From: Candidatus Krumholzibacteriota bacterium
GTDB lineage: Bacteria > Krumholzibacteriota > Krumholzibacteriia > JAJRXK01
DNA length: 64,000 nt
Assembly: GCA_024276305.1 (NCBI GenBank)
Contig: JAJRXK010000058.1
Span: 1 to 64,000 of the forward strand
Direction: 5' to 3'
Shown one piece after another: positions 1 through 8,602 of the stretch. The notes under the pieces were generated by a model, which was not told where the DNA came from, made no database searches, and saw only the letters and a list, made by a program, of their open reading frames with translations. The position numbers were made by a program, and so were the translations under genes. The first letter of the stretch is position 1. Each line of letters begins with the position of its first letter.

Positions 1-19
1 GGACTGAGCCCCTGCGCAT

Positions 20-135
20 ATCTGGGTGTCGCCCAAGAAGGGAGGTGGAAGCTAAAACCCTGTCAGATCGTCAGATCTACGGAAGACGGGTGCGCGAATC
101 TGGATGTCGCCTTAGTGCGAGAATCTGGGTGTCGC
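20..135 (+). repeat. three copies of a 13-bp direct repeat
   Basis: The 13-mer ATCTGGGTGTCGC occurs at 20-32 and 123-135, with a one-mismatch copy at 98-110. The last two copies are part of a longer unit of about 22 bp (GTGCG-GAATCTGG-TGTCGC) spaced 25 bp apart. No gene is visible here. Repeats like these can be the multiple end repeats of an insertion sequence lying left of the window, but no transposase is in view, so that reading is a guess. Confidence 0.6.
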
Positions 136-348
136 TGGACAATTCGGGCCGAAATGCCCCAACCGGCCCTCTGGCGGCCACTTGCCAGATTCACGGCCGC
201 AGAGTATGGTGTTGGAGTCAAGCGTCGGGCGCCGTCGTGCGTTGCGAAGGGCCCGGGCGCGATCCAGATTCGTCACGCCGGAGCCAACGACCCGGCTTGG
301 CCAGAGGCTCCGACCCCCATCTGGAGGCGGAGCTTTCTTGCAAAGGAT

Positions 349-369
349 TTCCTCCGACCGTCGGAGGAA
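349..369. promoter_or_regulatory. 21-bp perfect palindrome upstream of the RRM gene
   Basis: A 10-bp arm (TTCCTCCGAC) is followed after one base by its exact reverse complement. It lies about 120 bp before the RRM start codon, in a region without a convincing gene. The form suits a dimeric regulator's operator. Its centre is too short for a good RNA hairpin. No regulator is identified. Confidence 0.35.
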
Positions 370-451
370 TAGTCCGGTCGAAGGACTGGACTGTCTTGGA
401 AGCGCAGGGCTTCTCCCGGATTTGGCCGGTGAAGAACCGACGCTTTGGTTG

Positions 452-470
452 GACCGGCGCCTGTCCGGTC
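452..470 (+). promoter_or_regulatory. leader hairpin next to the RRM ribosome binding site
   Basis: GACCGG (452-457) pairs with CCGGTC (465-470) around a 7-nt loop. The Shine-Dalgarno-like GGAG starts at 475. Cold-induced RNA-binding proteins often have structured leaders, so this could tune translation, but the stem is only 6 bp. Confidence 0.3.
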
Positions 471-486
471 TGTTGGAGAAGATACG

Positions 487-786
487 TTGAAGAAGTTGTA
501 TGTGGGCAACCTGCCCTTCAGTGCTACCGATTCCGAGGTCAACGAACTGTTCTCGCAGCACGGTGCGGTTCATTCGGTGGCTCTGATCAATGACCGCGAG
601 ACCGGCCGCCCCCGAGGCTTTGGTTTTGTGGAGATGGACGACGAAGCGGCCATGGCTGCGATCGAGAAGCTCAATGGCTTCGAGATGGGCGGACGCCCTC
701 TTCGGGTCAACGAAGCCCAGGAACGCCCTCGTCGCGGTGGTGGCGGTGGCGGCGGTTATGGTGGCGGCGGCGGCAACCGCTGGTAA
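487..786 (+). CDS. RRM-domain RNA-binding protein, glycine-rich tail
   Basis: Small cytoplasmic RNA-binding protein of about 99 aa. One RNA recognition motif fills nearly the whole protein. RNP2 is LYVGNL at residues 4-9 and RNP1 is RGFGFVEM at 43-50. A glycine/arginine-rich tail (about 83-99) follows, as in cyanobacterial Rbp and plant glycine-rich RNA-binding proteins. I choose the TTG at 487 because GGAGAA lies 6 bases upstream and the protein then begins at the fold; an upstream ATG at 445 would add an unconserved leader. A strong terminator follows, so it is probably monocistronic. Family members act as RNA chaperones or cold-stress proteins; that role is inferred. Confidence 0.9.
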   Translation: MKKLYVGNLPFSATDSEVNELFSQHGAVHSVALINDRETGRPRGFGFVEMDDEAAMAAIEKLNGFEMGGRPLRVNEAQERPRRGGGGGGGYGGGGGNRW

Positions 787-823
787 GCCTCCTCTCGCAG
801 AGCATCCCGCGGCTTCGACAAGT

Positions 824-858
824 GGCCCCATCCTCTCCATGAGGGTGGGGCCTTCTTT
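824..858 (+). terminator. Rho-independent terminator after the RRM gene
   Basis: A 12-bp stem (GGCCCCATCCTC with GAGGGTGGGGCC, one G-T pair) closes a 5-nt TCCAT loop and is followed by TTCTTT. It starts about 38 bases after the RRM stop codon. Confidence 0.85.
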
Positions 859-931
859 CGAATTCGCTTGCCCCCCGGATTCGGGGTCCACATCATGGCG
901 GCAGCCCTTGTCCCTACGCTGGGAGCTCGAC

Positions 932-1447
932 GTGAAGAGACGAAGCTGGGCCTTTCTCCTCGTGACCGCTCTCGTTTGCGCCGTCGCCTCTCCCTCCTCC
1001 GCCGAAGAGCCCCGGCCTCGAGCGGGGTACTACGGAGGCCAATTCCTGGCCGGCATGGCGGGCACCGGCGCAGGTTTCTTCGGAGGAGGTCTGATCGCAG
1101 TCATCCTGGCCCGCGACGACCGCAACCGCGAATACGAATTGATCGGGAATTTCGTCCTCGGAGGCCTCATCGGAACCACCGTCGCCACCGCCGGAGGGGT
1201 CTATCTCGTGGGGACCAACGATCGCTTCGGGGGCTCTTTCGGTCCAACCTGGACGGGAGCGATCGCCGGAACTCTCGGTGGACTGGGATGGATGGCCCTG
1301 ATGGAGGACACGGACCCGGCTCTCATCGCACTGGGCGTGGCCTTCCCCACACTGGGCGCGATCTTCGGATTCAACACTTCCCGTCACCTGAAGGTGACTC
1401 CAAAGCCGGAGGGAGCGGTGGAACTCTCGTTTGGCTTCGAGTGGTGA
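932..1447 (+). CDS. uncharacterised glycine-rich envelope protein
   Basis: Protein of 171 aa, not recognised. It starts at GTG 932, preceded by GGGAG. The first 25 residues form a signal peptide ending near PSSAEE. Four Gly/Ala-rich hydrophobic stretches follow, separated by short polar loops (one with the charged run RDDRNREYE). The C-terminus FGFEW is the kind of aromatic ending seen on outer-membrane proteins. Either a small membrane protein with glycine-zipper-like helices or a small barrel would fit. The upstream terminator separates it from the RRM gene. Confidence 0.7.
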   Translation: MKRRSWAFLLVTALVCAVASPSSAEEPRPRAGYYGGQFLAGMAGTGAGFFGGGLIAVILARDDRNREYELIGNFVLGGLIGTTVATAGGVYLVGTNDRFGGSFGPTWTGAIAGTLGGLGWMALMEDTDPALIALGVAFPTLGAIFGFNTSRHLKVTPKPEGAVELSFGFEW

Positions 1448-1536
1448 GGGAGAGCATCTGCGCCTCGAGAGCGCCCCAGCTCGAAGCCGGGGAGCTCCCT
1501 GCCGATACCTCCCGAGCGGTGTTGCCCCTCCCAGGA

Positions 1537-2190
1537 TCAGATTCCGAAGCGTGATTTGACCGATCCCCAACGGTCCGACTCGGTCTCGACCGAGCAGTCA
1601 CAGAGGGGAAGCGATCCGAAGATCTCGCCGAAGCAGTGGCCATCCTCTTCATCGGCATCGTCATAGACTCCGTCGTGGTCGTCATCGTCGAGATCGTCCA
1701 CCAAGATGATCGGATGCGGGACCGCGTCTCCGGGAGGCAGCGGCGTGTAAAACCAGACCGACTGCTGAACGAAGTCATCGTCCTCGTTGCAGTTGTCACT
1801 TTCTCCACCGATGAACCGAATCGCAGGTCCGTTGAGAGGCGTGGGAATCTCCGGAGACCCCAGGCAGAGATACTCGCCGGTGACCGTACAGGCGCCGTCG
1901 TTGTCGTCATGGTCGGTCCCGATGATCTCACCGGCCACCGGCGGAAATACGATGAATCCGGGCTCGCACTGGCATTCACAATTCAGAATGTCCAGCATCA
2001 AGAAGAATCCGAATTCGTCGTCTTCGTCTTCATCGCTTTTGTCCAGAGTGATTGTGTACTTGTAGAGGTTCTCGAAGCCAGGATCATTGCTGTATTCCAC
2101 ACTGATGCTACCGGAGGCGGTATTGCAGATGTCGTCGTTGCTGGTGGGAGCAAGGGCCAGGGTCAGAGATACCAGCAGAGGCAAGAGCAT
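1537..2190 (-). CDS. secreted acidic protein, Asp-rich
   Basis: Protein of 217 aa with a short signal peptide (LLPLLVSLTLALA). The ATG at 2190 is chosen because AAGGA lies just upstream and the hydrophobic segment follows directly. The mature part is very acidic, with several Cys residues. Near residues 175-195 an Asp-dense run (DLDDDDHDGVYDDADEEDG) resembles the calcium-binding DxDxDG loops of EF-hand or thrombospondin type 3 repeats. Calcium binding is inferred. It lies 185 bp downstream of the potassium genes on the same strand. Function unknown. Confidence 0.75.
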   Translation of the reverse strand: MLLPLLVSLTLALAPTSNDDICNTASGSISVEYSNDPGFENLYKYTITLDKSDEDEDDEFGFFLMLDILNCECQCEPGFIVFPPVAGEIIGTDHDDNDGACTVTGEYLCLGSPEIPTPLNGPAIRFIGGESDNCNEDDDFVQQSVWFYTPLPPGDAVPHPIILVDDLDDDDHDGVYDDADEEDGHCFGEIFGSLPLCDCSVETESDRWGSVKSRFGI

Positions 2191-2375
2191 TCGAAGGTCC
2201 TTCGCTGGATGAATGATGATACTCGCACGGCGAGACAAGGGACTCTCTTCGGAGAGCTCCGTCAGTCTAACCAAAGCACGCGCCTTCGTGCAGACGAAAT
2301 GCGCAGAAGCCAAGGTCTCTCACGTTTTCTTCGCTTTACTTGCGTGGGTTTTTCAGAATTCCTGAAGGAAAGCCC

Positions 2376-3032
2376 TCAAGGTCGGAGCTGGGCCAGACGC
2401 GCGAGTTGGCCGATCACCACCAGACCGTCTCCGGCCTCCAGGGCTTCGTCCGCCCGTGGAATGTATCGGTACTCCCGATGACCGACCGGTTTCACCGCGA
2501 TCACCTGCACATCGAGACGATTGCTGAGGTCCAATTCCCGCAGGGTCTTCCCCGCCCAAGCCTCGACGATGTACTCTCGAACGCCCATCGAAGGATCGAA
2601 GGGAAGGTGTTCGACGAAGCCGGGCATGGCCACCCGCGCAGCAACTTCGCGCGCCGCCATGTACTCCGGAATCACGACCTTGTCGACCCCCACTTTTCTC
2701 AAGAGCTTCTGATGGTCCCGGTGCACCGCCTTGGCCATGACCGTACGGACCCCCAGCTCCTTCAGATACATGCCGATCATCACGCTCGTCGCAATCGAGC
2801 TCCCAATGCTCACGAGAACGTATTCCAATTCCTTCATGTCCAGTTGTTCGAGCGTCTCCTTGTCCGACGCATCCGCTTCGAAGACCTGAGTCAACACTCC
2901 CCTCGCTTCCCGTACGATCTTCGGATCCCGGTCCACGCCAAGGACTTCGTGTCCGAGATCCATGAGCGTCTCGGCAAAATGCAATCCGAACTTGCCCAAA
3001 CCGATCACTCCGGCTGCGACTTTGGTGGTCAT
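2376..3032 (-). CDS. ktrA: TrkA/KtrA-type potassium channel regulatory subunit
   Basis: Cytoplasmic RCK protein (218 aa) that binds nucleotides and gates the potassium-translocating KtrB subunit. Residues 8-35 hold the Rossmann signature GxGxFG followed by an acidic residue at the end of strand 2 (GVDRD). The RCK-N domain covers about 5-125 and an RCK-C (TrkA-C) domain about 140-218. The ATG at 3032 has AAGGAA and GGAAGAG upstream. It follows the ktrB stop by 28 bases, so the two are very likely co-transcribed. The length fits KtrA/KtrC rather than double-RCK TrkA. Confidence 0.92.
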   Translation of the reverse strand: MTTKVAAGVIGLGKFGLHFAETLMDLGHEVLGVDRDPKIVREARGVLTQVFEADASDKETLEQLDMKELEYVLVSIGSSIATSVMIGMYLKELGVRTVMAKAVHRDHQKLLRKVGVDKVVIPEYMAAREVAARVAMPGFVEHLPFDPSMGVREYIVEAWAGKTLRELDLSNRLDVQVIAVKPVGHREYRYIPRADEALEAGDGLVVIGQLARLAQLRP

Positions 3033-3060
3033 GACTCTTCCGGTTCCTTTCGAATGCCGA

Positions 3061-4419
3061 TCATCCGACGTTGAGTTCCTGCTCGGGCAGCGCATAGCGA
3101 ATCTCGGCCTGCATCTCGTGCAGAGCCGTCATCAACACCAGAGGGCCCAATCGCCCCACGAACATGAGAATGATGAGCACGATCTTCCCCACCACACTCA
3201 AGCCAGGTGTGAGCCCGGTACTCAGGCCCACGGTTCCGAAGGCCGACACCACCTCGAACAGGATCTCCAGAAACTGCCCTCGCGCCTGCGGGTGGGGCAC
3301 GCGCCCTCCCTCGGAGAAGTCCAGGATCAGTGTGCTCACCGCGATCAGAACCAGTGCAAGAAAGAGCAGAGTCACCGCCCGATCCACTGTTCCTCGGCTC
3401 ACCGCAAAGTGGCCCGACATGGTCACCTGCCGACGCCCTCGCATGCGGGCCCAGACGAATGCCGCAAGAACCCGGAAGGTCGTCACTTTGATGCCTCCGG
3501 CACAGGACCCAGGTGCTCCCCCGATGAACATCAACACCATGAGGAAAAGCAGCGAGACATTGGTCATTTGCCCCACCGGAATCGTATTGAACCCCGCCGT
3601 TCGGGCAGAGACGGAGTGAAAGAGCGAGGAGAGCAGACGCTGACTCTCCGGAAGATCTGCATTCGGGTGTACGGACTCCGCAAAGAAGAAGAACCCCGCC
3701 CCGGCCACCACCAGAAACACCGATGTCTGGACCACGATGCGGAAGTGATCGGAGACTCGGGGAAACTCCTGCCCCCGCAGTCGGCGAAGGACCAGCTCCT
3801 GGCCCTCCACGAGAACGACGAAGCCGACCCCACCGAGGATGATCAGAGCCATGATGATTCCGTTCACCAGCAGATCATCCACCGAACCCGCGAGATTGTC
3901 GGAATTGAGGGAGAACCCTGCATTGCAGAACGCGGAAATGGCATGAAACACAGCGGAGAAAGGAGAAAAGTGGACTGGTGAGCACAGCCACAACAATCCA
4001 GCCCCCAACAATTCGATGATCACGGTGAAGGTGACGACTCTCCGCAGAAACCGGCCGATGCTGATCCGTGGATCCTGGAGCAGACTCCGTCCCACCGCGA
4101 GGCGATCCGAGAGCGACAGGCTCCTCCCTGCAGCCACGATTGCCAAGCTGGTGAAGGTCATGATTCCCAGACCCCCCAACTGAATGAGCACCAAGATGAT
4201 CGACTGGCCGGCTGCAGTGTAGGAATTCCCAGTGTCCACGACCGTCAGACCGGTAACACAGGTCGCAGAGACCGCAGTGAAGATTGCATCGATCCAAGAG
4301 AGACCCTCACGGTGCGCGAAGGGAGATCGGAGCAGTACCGATCCCACCAGAATCGCCCCCGCGAAGAGAAGGATCGGCACCGCAGTGGGTGCTAGGCGTC
4401 GACGTCTCACCATCAACAT
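3061..4419 (-). CDS. ktrB: potassium uptake membrane subunit KtrB/TrkH family
   Basis: Integral membrane potassium translocator of 452 aa. It shows the four pore-loop repeats of the superfamily: CVTGLT, CNAGFS, RTAGFN and GTVGLS, whose central glycines form the selectivity filter. Long hydrophobic helices flank each loop. The length suits KtrB. It is paired with the RCK subunit just downstream, which completes a Ktr system. ATG codons at 4419 and 4413 are both possible starts. The gene follows the DUF190 gene by 27 bases, which links potassium uptake and the crcB/DUF190 pair in one transcription unit. Confidence 0.93.
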   Translation of the reverse strand: MLMVRRRRLAPTAVPILLFAGAILVGSVLLRSPFAHREGLSWIDAIFTAVSATCVTGLTVVDTGNSYTAAGQSIILVLIQLGGLGIMTFTSLAIVAAGRSLSLSDRLAVGRSLLQDPRISIGRFLRRVVTFTVIIELLGAGLLWLCSPVHFSPFSAVFHAISAFCNAGFSLNSDNLAGSVDDLLVNGIIMALIILGGVGFVVLVEGQELVLRRLRGQEFPRVSDHFRIVVQTSVFLVVAGAGFFFFAESVHPNADLPESQRLLSSLFHSVSARTAGFNTIPVGQMTNVSLLFLMVLMFIGGAPGSCAGGIKVTTFRVLAAFVWARMRGRRQVTMSGHFAVSRGTVDRAVTLLFLALVLIAVSTLILDFSEGGRVPHPQARGQFLEILFEVVSAFGTVGLSTGLTPGLSVVGKIVLIILMFVGRLGPLVLMTALHEMQAEIRYALPEQELNVG

Positions 4420-4446
4420 CTTCCCCGCCTCGCCAAGGCGATCACC

Positions 4447-4788
4447 TCAGTCCTGCCCGCCACTGCGGTAGAAGCGAACCTGAACCCGTTCCACCGTCGC
4501 CAATCCCTCCGGAATCGCTTGATCGATGAGCGGAAGAAATGCCTCGATCTTTTCTTCGGTGTCGACGATTTCGACGATGATCGGCAGATCTGTCGACAGG
4601 CGCAGGATTTTCGCGGTGTGCATTCGACTGTGGGCTCCAAAACCGGCGATGCCGCGGAGAACCGTGGCTCCGGCCAATCCCTCCTCTCTGGCTCTCTTCA
4701 CGATCCATTCGTGGAGCGGCATGCCGGAGAAACGATCGTTCTCCCCTAGGAAGAGGCGCAACAGTTTCCCATTCTCGGGCAGCACCAT
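4447..4788 (-). CDS. DUF190 family protein, CrcB partner
   Basis: Protein of 113 aa with the DUF190 pattern: an N-terminal KLLRLFLGENDRF segment, then GLAGATVLRGIAGFG and LPIIVEIVDTEEKI. The fold is PII-like/ferredoxin-like. Members are commonly encoded beside crcB fluoride channels and are thought to regulate or assist them. Here the ATG is 5 bases after the original end of the crcB reading frame, which suggests translational coupling now disturbed by the stop codon inside crcB. Cytoplasmic. Confidence 0.88.
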   Translation of the reverse strand: MVLPENGKLLRLFLGENDRFSGMPLHEWIVKRAREEGLAGATVLRGIAGFGAHSRMHTAKILRLSTDLPIIVEIVDTEEKIEAFLPLIDQAIPEGLATVERVQVRFYRSGGQD

Positions 4789-4793
4789 GATCT

Positions 4794-5183
4794 CTACCTC
4801 CCCACTCCGAAGACATATCCTGCACCCACGAGAGCCAAGCCCAAGATCACCTGTGCTCCCAGATTCACCAGAGCGAGCCCGAGTTCCTGTTCGCGCAAGA
4901 GGGCGAAGGTTTAGTAGCCGAAGGTGGAAAAGGTTGTGAATCCACCCAACAACCCGATGAGGACGAAGCTCCTAAAGGCCGGGCCAAAGAGCTGGCGGGC
5001 CTCTCCGATCCCGAAGAGGAGTCCGATGGCGAAACACCCCAGGAGGTTCACCGCGAGGGTTCCGTAGGGAAAGGCTCCCGAGGGAAGGGCTCGATGGACG
5101 AGCCCGCCCACGGTAAAACGCAATACCGCACCGCAGAAGCCTCCCGCTCCCACCCACATCGCCTGTAAGAGAATTGGGGGCAC
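4794..5183 (-). pseudogene. crcB: fluoride channel CrcB/Fluc, interrupted by in-frame TAA
   Basis: CrcB forms dual-topology dimeric fluoride channels in the inner membrane. The GTG at 5183 has GGGAG upstream; an ATG at 5159 is the alternative. Residues through GLLGGFTTFSTFGY match the family, but the next codon, where the family has Glu (FSTFxxE), is TAA at 4911-4913. Reading on in the same frame gives TFALLREQELG, then a last hydrophobic helix, and TAG at 4794-4796: the expected C-terminus with the expected total length (about 128 aa). A single G-to-T change from GAA explains it. It may be a recent nonsense mutation, a strain variant or a sequencing error. The truncated 90-aa product would lack the last helix. 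Confidence 0.85.
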
Positions 5184-5363
5184 CGACCTCTCTCCCGTCA
5201 ACTGCGCCGTCGCGCTCGAAGCAGATCGCATCGCCGCAGGATGATGCGCCCACCGCAGACATCTGGCAAGATCTCGGATCCGTTACATCCCCCGATTCGG
5301 CGAGGGGTCTGTGCTACACTCCCCTCTGTTCATCGCTCGTTGGTCAGAAAGGTGATCCCTGCG

Positions 5364-6350
5364 TTGTATACTGATCCTCAGGATTCGGATTCCTGCCCAT
5401 GTTGTTCCTCGGTCCTCCGTCCCACTCCATTCCAAGCCCGGGACTATCTCACACGCCGCACTTTTCTTCTGTCCGAATGCCCGCGCTGCGGCCAGCTCGA
5501 GACCATCTTGCCCCAGGGAATCAAACTCTCTGACGCCTACGGACACGAGTACTATCGCAGCGAGAAAGGGAAATTCATCCCCGGAGTGGAACAGCTCTTT
5601 CGCGCAACTCATCGTCGCCGAGCTCAGGACATCTTGTCCCGATACCGTCCCGACTCCGTCCTCGAGATCGGATGCGGGCGCGGGGAGATCCTCTGTGCGC
5701 TGTCAACCCACGGTGTCCGTGTGGCCGGTCTCGAATCCCCGGACGCTCCGTCGTGGATTCTGGAACATCCAGATATCGACGTTCGGCCCTTCGATCCTCG
5801 CGACAAAGTACCGCTGGAGGGTGCCCGCTTCGATCTCATCCTCATTTGGCATGTGCTCGAACACCTCCCCGATCCTCAGCTAGTACTGCGAACCTGCCGC
5901 GACCTCCTCGAAGACGGCGGCGCGTTGATCATTGGCGTTCCCAATCGCTCCAGTCTACAGGCTCGATTGCGGTTGAGCTCCTGGTTCCATCTGGACGTAC
6001 CTCGTCACCTTCATCACTTCAACCGCACTTCGTTGACGAGGCTCGCAGAAGCCAGTGGCTGGCAAGTCGAAAGCTGGGAACGCGGAGACCTCCTCCAAAA
6101 CCTCTACGGAGCACTGCAGAGTGTGGCGAATCTCCTCACTCCCGGCCGGCACAACATCCTGTACTGGGCTCTGCACGGAGGGCCTTTCTGGCGCGAGCGC
6201 GCGGATAGTCTGGGCCTGATCTGGCAGCTCTTGACGGTCTGGATATGGGCTCCGCTCGGAGCCCTTCTCTTCCTGCTGGAGACCCGGTCTCACCAGAGTG
6301 GAACCCTCACCTTGGTGCTGCGCCCGACGTCAACCGAGACCGGCGACTAA
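5364..6350 (+). CDS. SAM-dependent methyltransferase with N-terminal zinc ribbon
   Basis: Class I methyltransferase of about 328 aa. I choose TTG 5364 because AAAGGTGATC, a near-perfect Shine-Dalgarno, lies 7 bases before it; longer readings from 5241 run into the crcB promoter region. Cys residues at about 11, 13/14, 39 and 42 (CPCC and CPRC) form a zinc-ribbon-like finger. Motif I is VLEIGCGRGE at about 99-108, and IWHVLEHLPDP follows as motif IV. The C-terminus has a hydrophobic helix (WIWAPLGALLFLLE). Similar enzymes occur in surface polysaccharide and lipid clusters. The substrate is unknown. Confidence 0.85.
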   Translation: MYTDPQDSDSCPCCSSVLRPTPFQARDYLTRRTFLLSECPRCGQLETILPQGIKLSDAYGHEYYRSEKGKFIPGVEQLFRATHRRRAQDILSRYRPDSVLEIGCGRGEILCALSTHGVRVAGLESPDAPSWILEHPDIDVRPFDPRDKVPLEGARFDLILIWHVLEHLPDPQLVLRTCRDLLEDGGALIIGVPNRSSLQARLRLSSWFHLDVPRHLHHFNRTSLTRLAEASGWQVESWERGDLLQNLYGALQSVANLLTPGRHNILYWALHGGPFWRERADSLGLIWQLLTVWIWAPLGALLFLLETRSHQSGTLTLVLRPTSTETGD

Positions 6351-8494
6351 CCCGAATTCGCACCCTCCCCGAAGACCCGACCGTTCCGCAACTCCTCGAG
6401 ATCGTAGGGTGCCGGCTCACCTCCGAGATAGCGGTGAAACCACTCGAGATGAGCATTGTAGTAGAAAATCATCTCGTGCCAATTGGGCCAGTGTCCCGAA
6501 TTCGGAAAGACGACCAGCCGAGAATCCACTCCTCGGCGCTGCAGAGCAGTGAAATAGGCCAGACTCTGAGTGTAGGGAACTCGATAGTCCTTCTCTCCGG
6601 TGATGACCAGGCTTGGAGTGGCGAAGTTCTCTGCGTAGTTCGACGGTGACCACCTCTCGTAATCCCGGCTCTCCCACGGCACTCCTCGCAGGTCATGCTC
6701 GGGGAACCAGAGCTCCTCCGTCGCTCCGAAGAAACTCCGCAGATCGTAGAGACCCATCATCGCGGCTTGGCACACGAAGCGGTCGGTATGTCCCTGCATC
6801 CACATCATCATGTAGCCGCCGTAGCTCCATCCCATCGCCCCTATACGGTCGGCGTCGACATAGGAGAGCTCGCTCACCGCGTCGACCACCTGCATGAGGT
6901 CGTCGTAGACCCGTCCTCCCCAGTCGCCTGCGATGGCGTCGGTGTAGTCCTGTCCGAATCCCGTGCTTCCCGTCGGATTGGGAAGGACCACCACATAGCC
7001 CTTGCCCGGATAGACTTGCCAATCCCCGCGGTAGCGATCGTTCCAAGAACCCTGCGGACCACCGTGAACATTGACGATCGTCGGGTAGCTCCGAGAAGGA
7101 TCAAAGCCGTGAGGCTTGATCACCCAGCAATGGATGTCGTAACCACGACCCGATGGAACCCGAATCTCCTCGGCCGAGCGAAAATCGACCTCTTGGAGAA
7201 GTGGATCGTTGAAATGAGTCAGTGCCTGCGGGCGTCCTCCGCGCAGGGATGCTCGAAAGAGCTCGAAGGGCGATCCAATGTGACTTCGAGTATAGACGAG
7301 AGAGCGACCATCGGGACTGACCTGCCAACCGTTGAATACGCCATCGACCAGAACCTTCCGGACCTTCTTCGACTTCAATTCGAGTCGGTAGATCGGTCCT
7401 CGTGCGTCGACCTCCGCTTCGAAGTAGAGTGCCTTCCCGTCCGGCGACCAGCGGAGGTCTCCGATGAGGTTGTCGAAGGTGGCTCGGGAAGTGAGATAGG
7501 AGACCGAGGCTGAGCTCAGATCGTAGGTGGCGATGCGATAGAGATCACTCTCGTAACCCGCCGTCTTCTGGCTCAGGAAGGCAATCGACTTTCCGTCCGG
7601 AGAAATGAGCGGAGCCCCGTCGAATCCCCGATTCCCTTCGGTCAGCTTTTGCGGCTTCTGGACGCTCTCCTCATCCTCGACATCGATCCACCAAAGATCG
7701 GCATTGGTGGAGGTGGCCTGATCTTGGTCGTGATTGCTGACGAAGCAGAGATGGCGGGAGTCCGGAGCGAAATCATAGCCGCGTGCACCGCCCGCGCTGA
7801 AGGTGGGCGCGGGATAGGGGCCCGGAGTCAGATCCCTCACGATCTCGCCGGTCTCCGCATCCACGAGCAGTACATGACTCACCTTTCCGTCGCTCCACGA
7901 AGTCCAGTGCCGGTAGAGAAGAACATCGGTCATGTGCACCTCGAGCGAGGAGCCCTCTCGAGACTTGTCCCGCGCTTCGTTGCATTCGGGATCGATCCCG
8001 CAGTCGGGATAGACTTCCGCGGTGACCACCAACCACTTGCCATCGGCAGAAACCAAGGGGTCGCCGAGGTCGAGGGGGGTGTCGGTGACCGCCTGCGCCT
8101 CTCCACCCCGCGTGCTGATTCGGTAGATCTCGGTGCCTGCATCCCCGCGATCGCTGCTGAAATAGATCCACTGGCCATCCTTCGAGAAGGAGGCGGACCC
8201 GTCGTTCTGACGACCGAAGGTGAGCTGCTGCAGTCCCGTCCCATCGCTTCGGATCCGCCAGAGATTGGACCAACTCTCCTCTTGGTCCAGGTCGTAGCGA
8301 CGGACCGAAAACACCACCTCCTCGCCGTCCGGGCTCAGCGCAGGCCCCCCGACGAAGGCCGACGAGTAGTAGTCCGCGATCTCGAATCCGCGGCCGGAGT
8401 CCGCCGCGGCGGAGGAGGCTCCAGAACTCGAGAGGGCCGATCCCAGGGCCAGAATGCAGGCCACCCAAGGGAGAACAGTGGGTCTGATCATCAT
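6347..8494 (-). CDS. secreted S9 family prolyl oligopeptidase/acylaminoacyl peptidase
   Basis: Serine peptidase of about 715 aa. ATG 8494 (or 8491) follows GAGGA; a signal peptide with a long hydrophobic core ends near SSAAADS. Residues about 40-430 form a TolB/DPP-type beta-propeller with many xSPDGK blades. The C-terminal alpha/beta hydrolase has the nucleophile Ser about 556 in GWSYGGY, Asp about 634 in GEKDYRVPY and His about 667 in NSGHWPN. HGGPQGSW forms the oxyanion region. Such enzymes release dipeptides or acylated amino acids from peptides in the periplasm or outside. It is convergent with the methyltransferase gene, overlapping it by 4 bases. Confidence 0.93.
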   Translation of the reverse strand: MMIRPTVLPWVACILALGSALSSSGASSAAADSGRGFEIADYYSSAFVGGPALSPDGEEVVFSVRRYDLDQEESWSNLWRIRSDGTGLQQLTFGRQNDGSASFSKDGQWIYFSSDRGDAGTEIYRISTRGGEAQAVTDTPLDLGDPLVSADGKWLVVTAEVYPDCGIDPECNEARDKSREGSSLEVHMTDVLLYRHWTSWSDGKVSHVLLVDAETGEIVRDLTPGPYPAPTFSAGGARGYDFAPDSRHLCFVSNHDQDQATSTNADLWWIDVEDEESVQKPQKLTEGNRGFDGAPLISPDGKSIAFLSQKTAGYESDLYRIATYDLSSASVSYLTSRATFDNLIGDLRWSPDGKALYFEAEVDARGPIYRLELKSKKVRKVLVDGVFNGWQVSPDGRSLVYTRSHIGSPFELFRASLRGGRPQALTHFNDPLLQEVDFRSAEEIRVPSGRGYDIHCWVIKPHGFDPSRSYPTIVNVHGGPQGSWNDRYRGDWQVYPGKGYVVVLPNPTGSTGFGQDYTDAIAGDWGGRVYDDLMQVVDAVSELSYVDADRIGAMGWSYGGYMMMWMQGHTDRFVCQAAMMGLYDLRSFFGATEELWFPEHDLRGVPWESRDYERWSPSNYAENFATPSLVITGEKDYRVPYTQSLAYFTALQRRGVDSRLVVFPNSGHWPNWHEMIFYYNAHLEWFHRYLGGEPAPYDLEELRNGRVFGEGANSG

Positions 8495-8602
8495 CACGAA
8501 ATCCTCGGTGGAAGAATGGGGGCCCGCGCAGCATAATCCTCTCGCGCCGACTCGCAAAGCAGCGGGTCACCCCATCCGCCCCTCCCCCGCACGAGGTGTC
8601 TC

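Noticed and set aside
112-891. A 259-aa minus-strand frame over the RRM gene
   Set aside because: It is the mirror of the glycine-rich RRM gene, with Ala/Thr repeats produced by the GGC/GGT codons.
4911-4913. Reassignment of TAA to an amino acid
   Set aside because: TAA ends intact genes in this window, for example the RRM gene at 784-786, so the lone in-frame TAAs in crcB and the GyrI-like gene are treated as mutations or errors.
5184-5363. Fluoride riboswitch upstream of crcB
   Set aside because: I looked for the crcB-motif consensus on the minus strand. Only a loose GGCGATG is present without the required partner stems.
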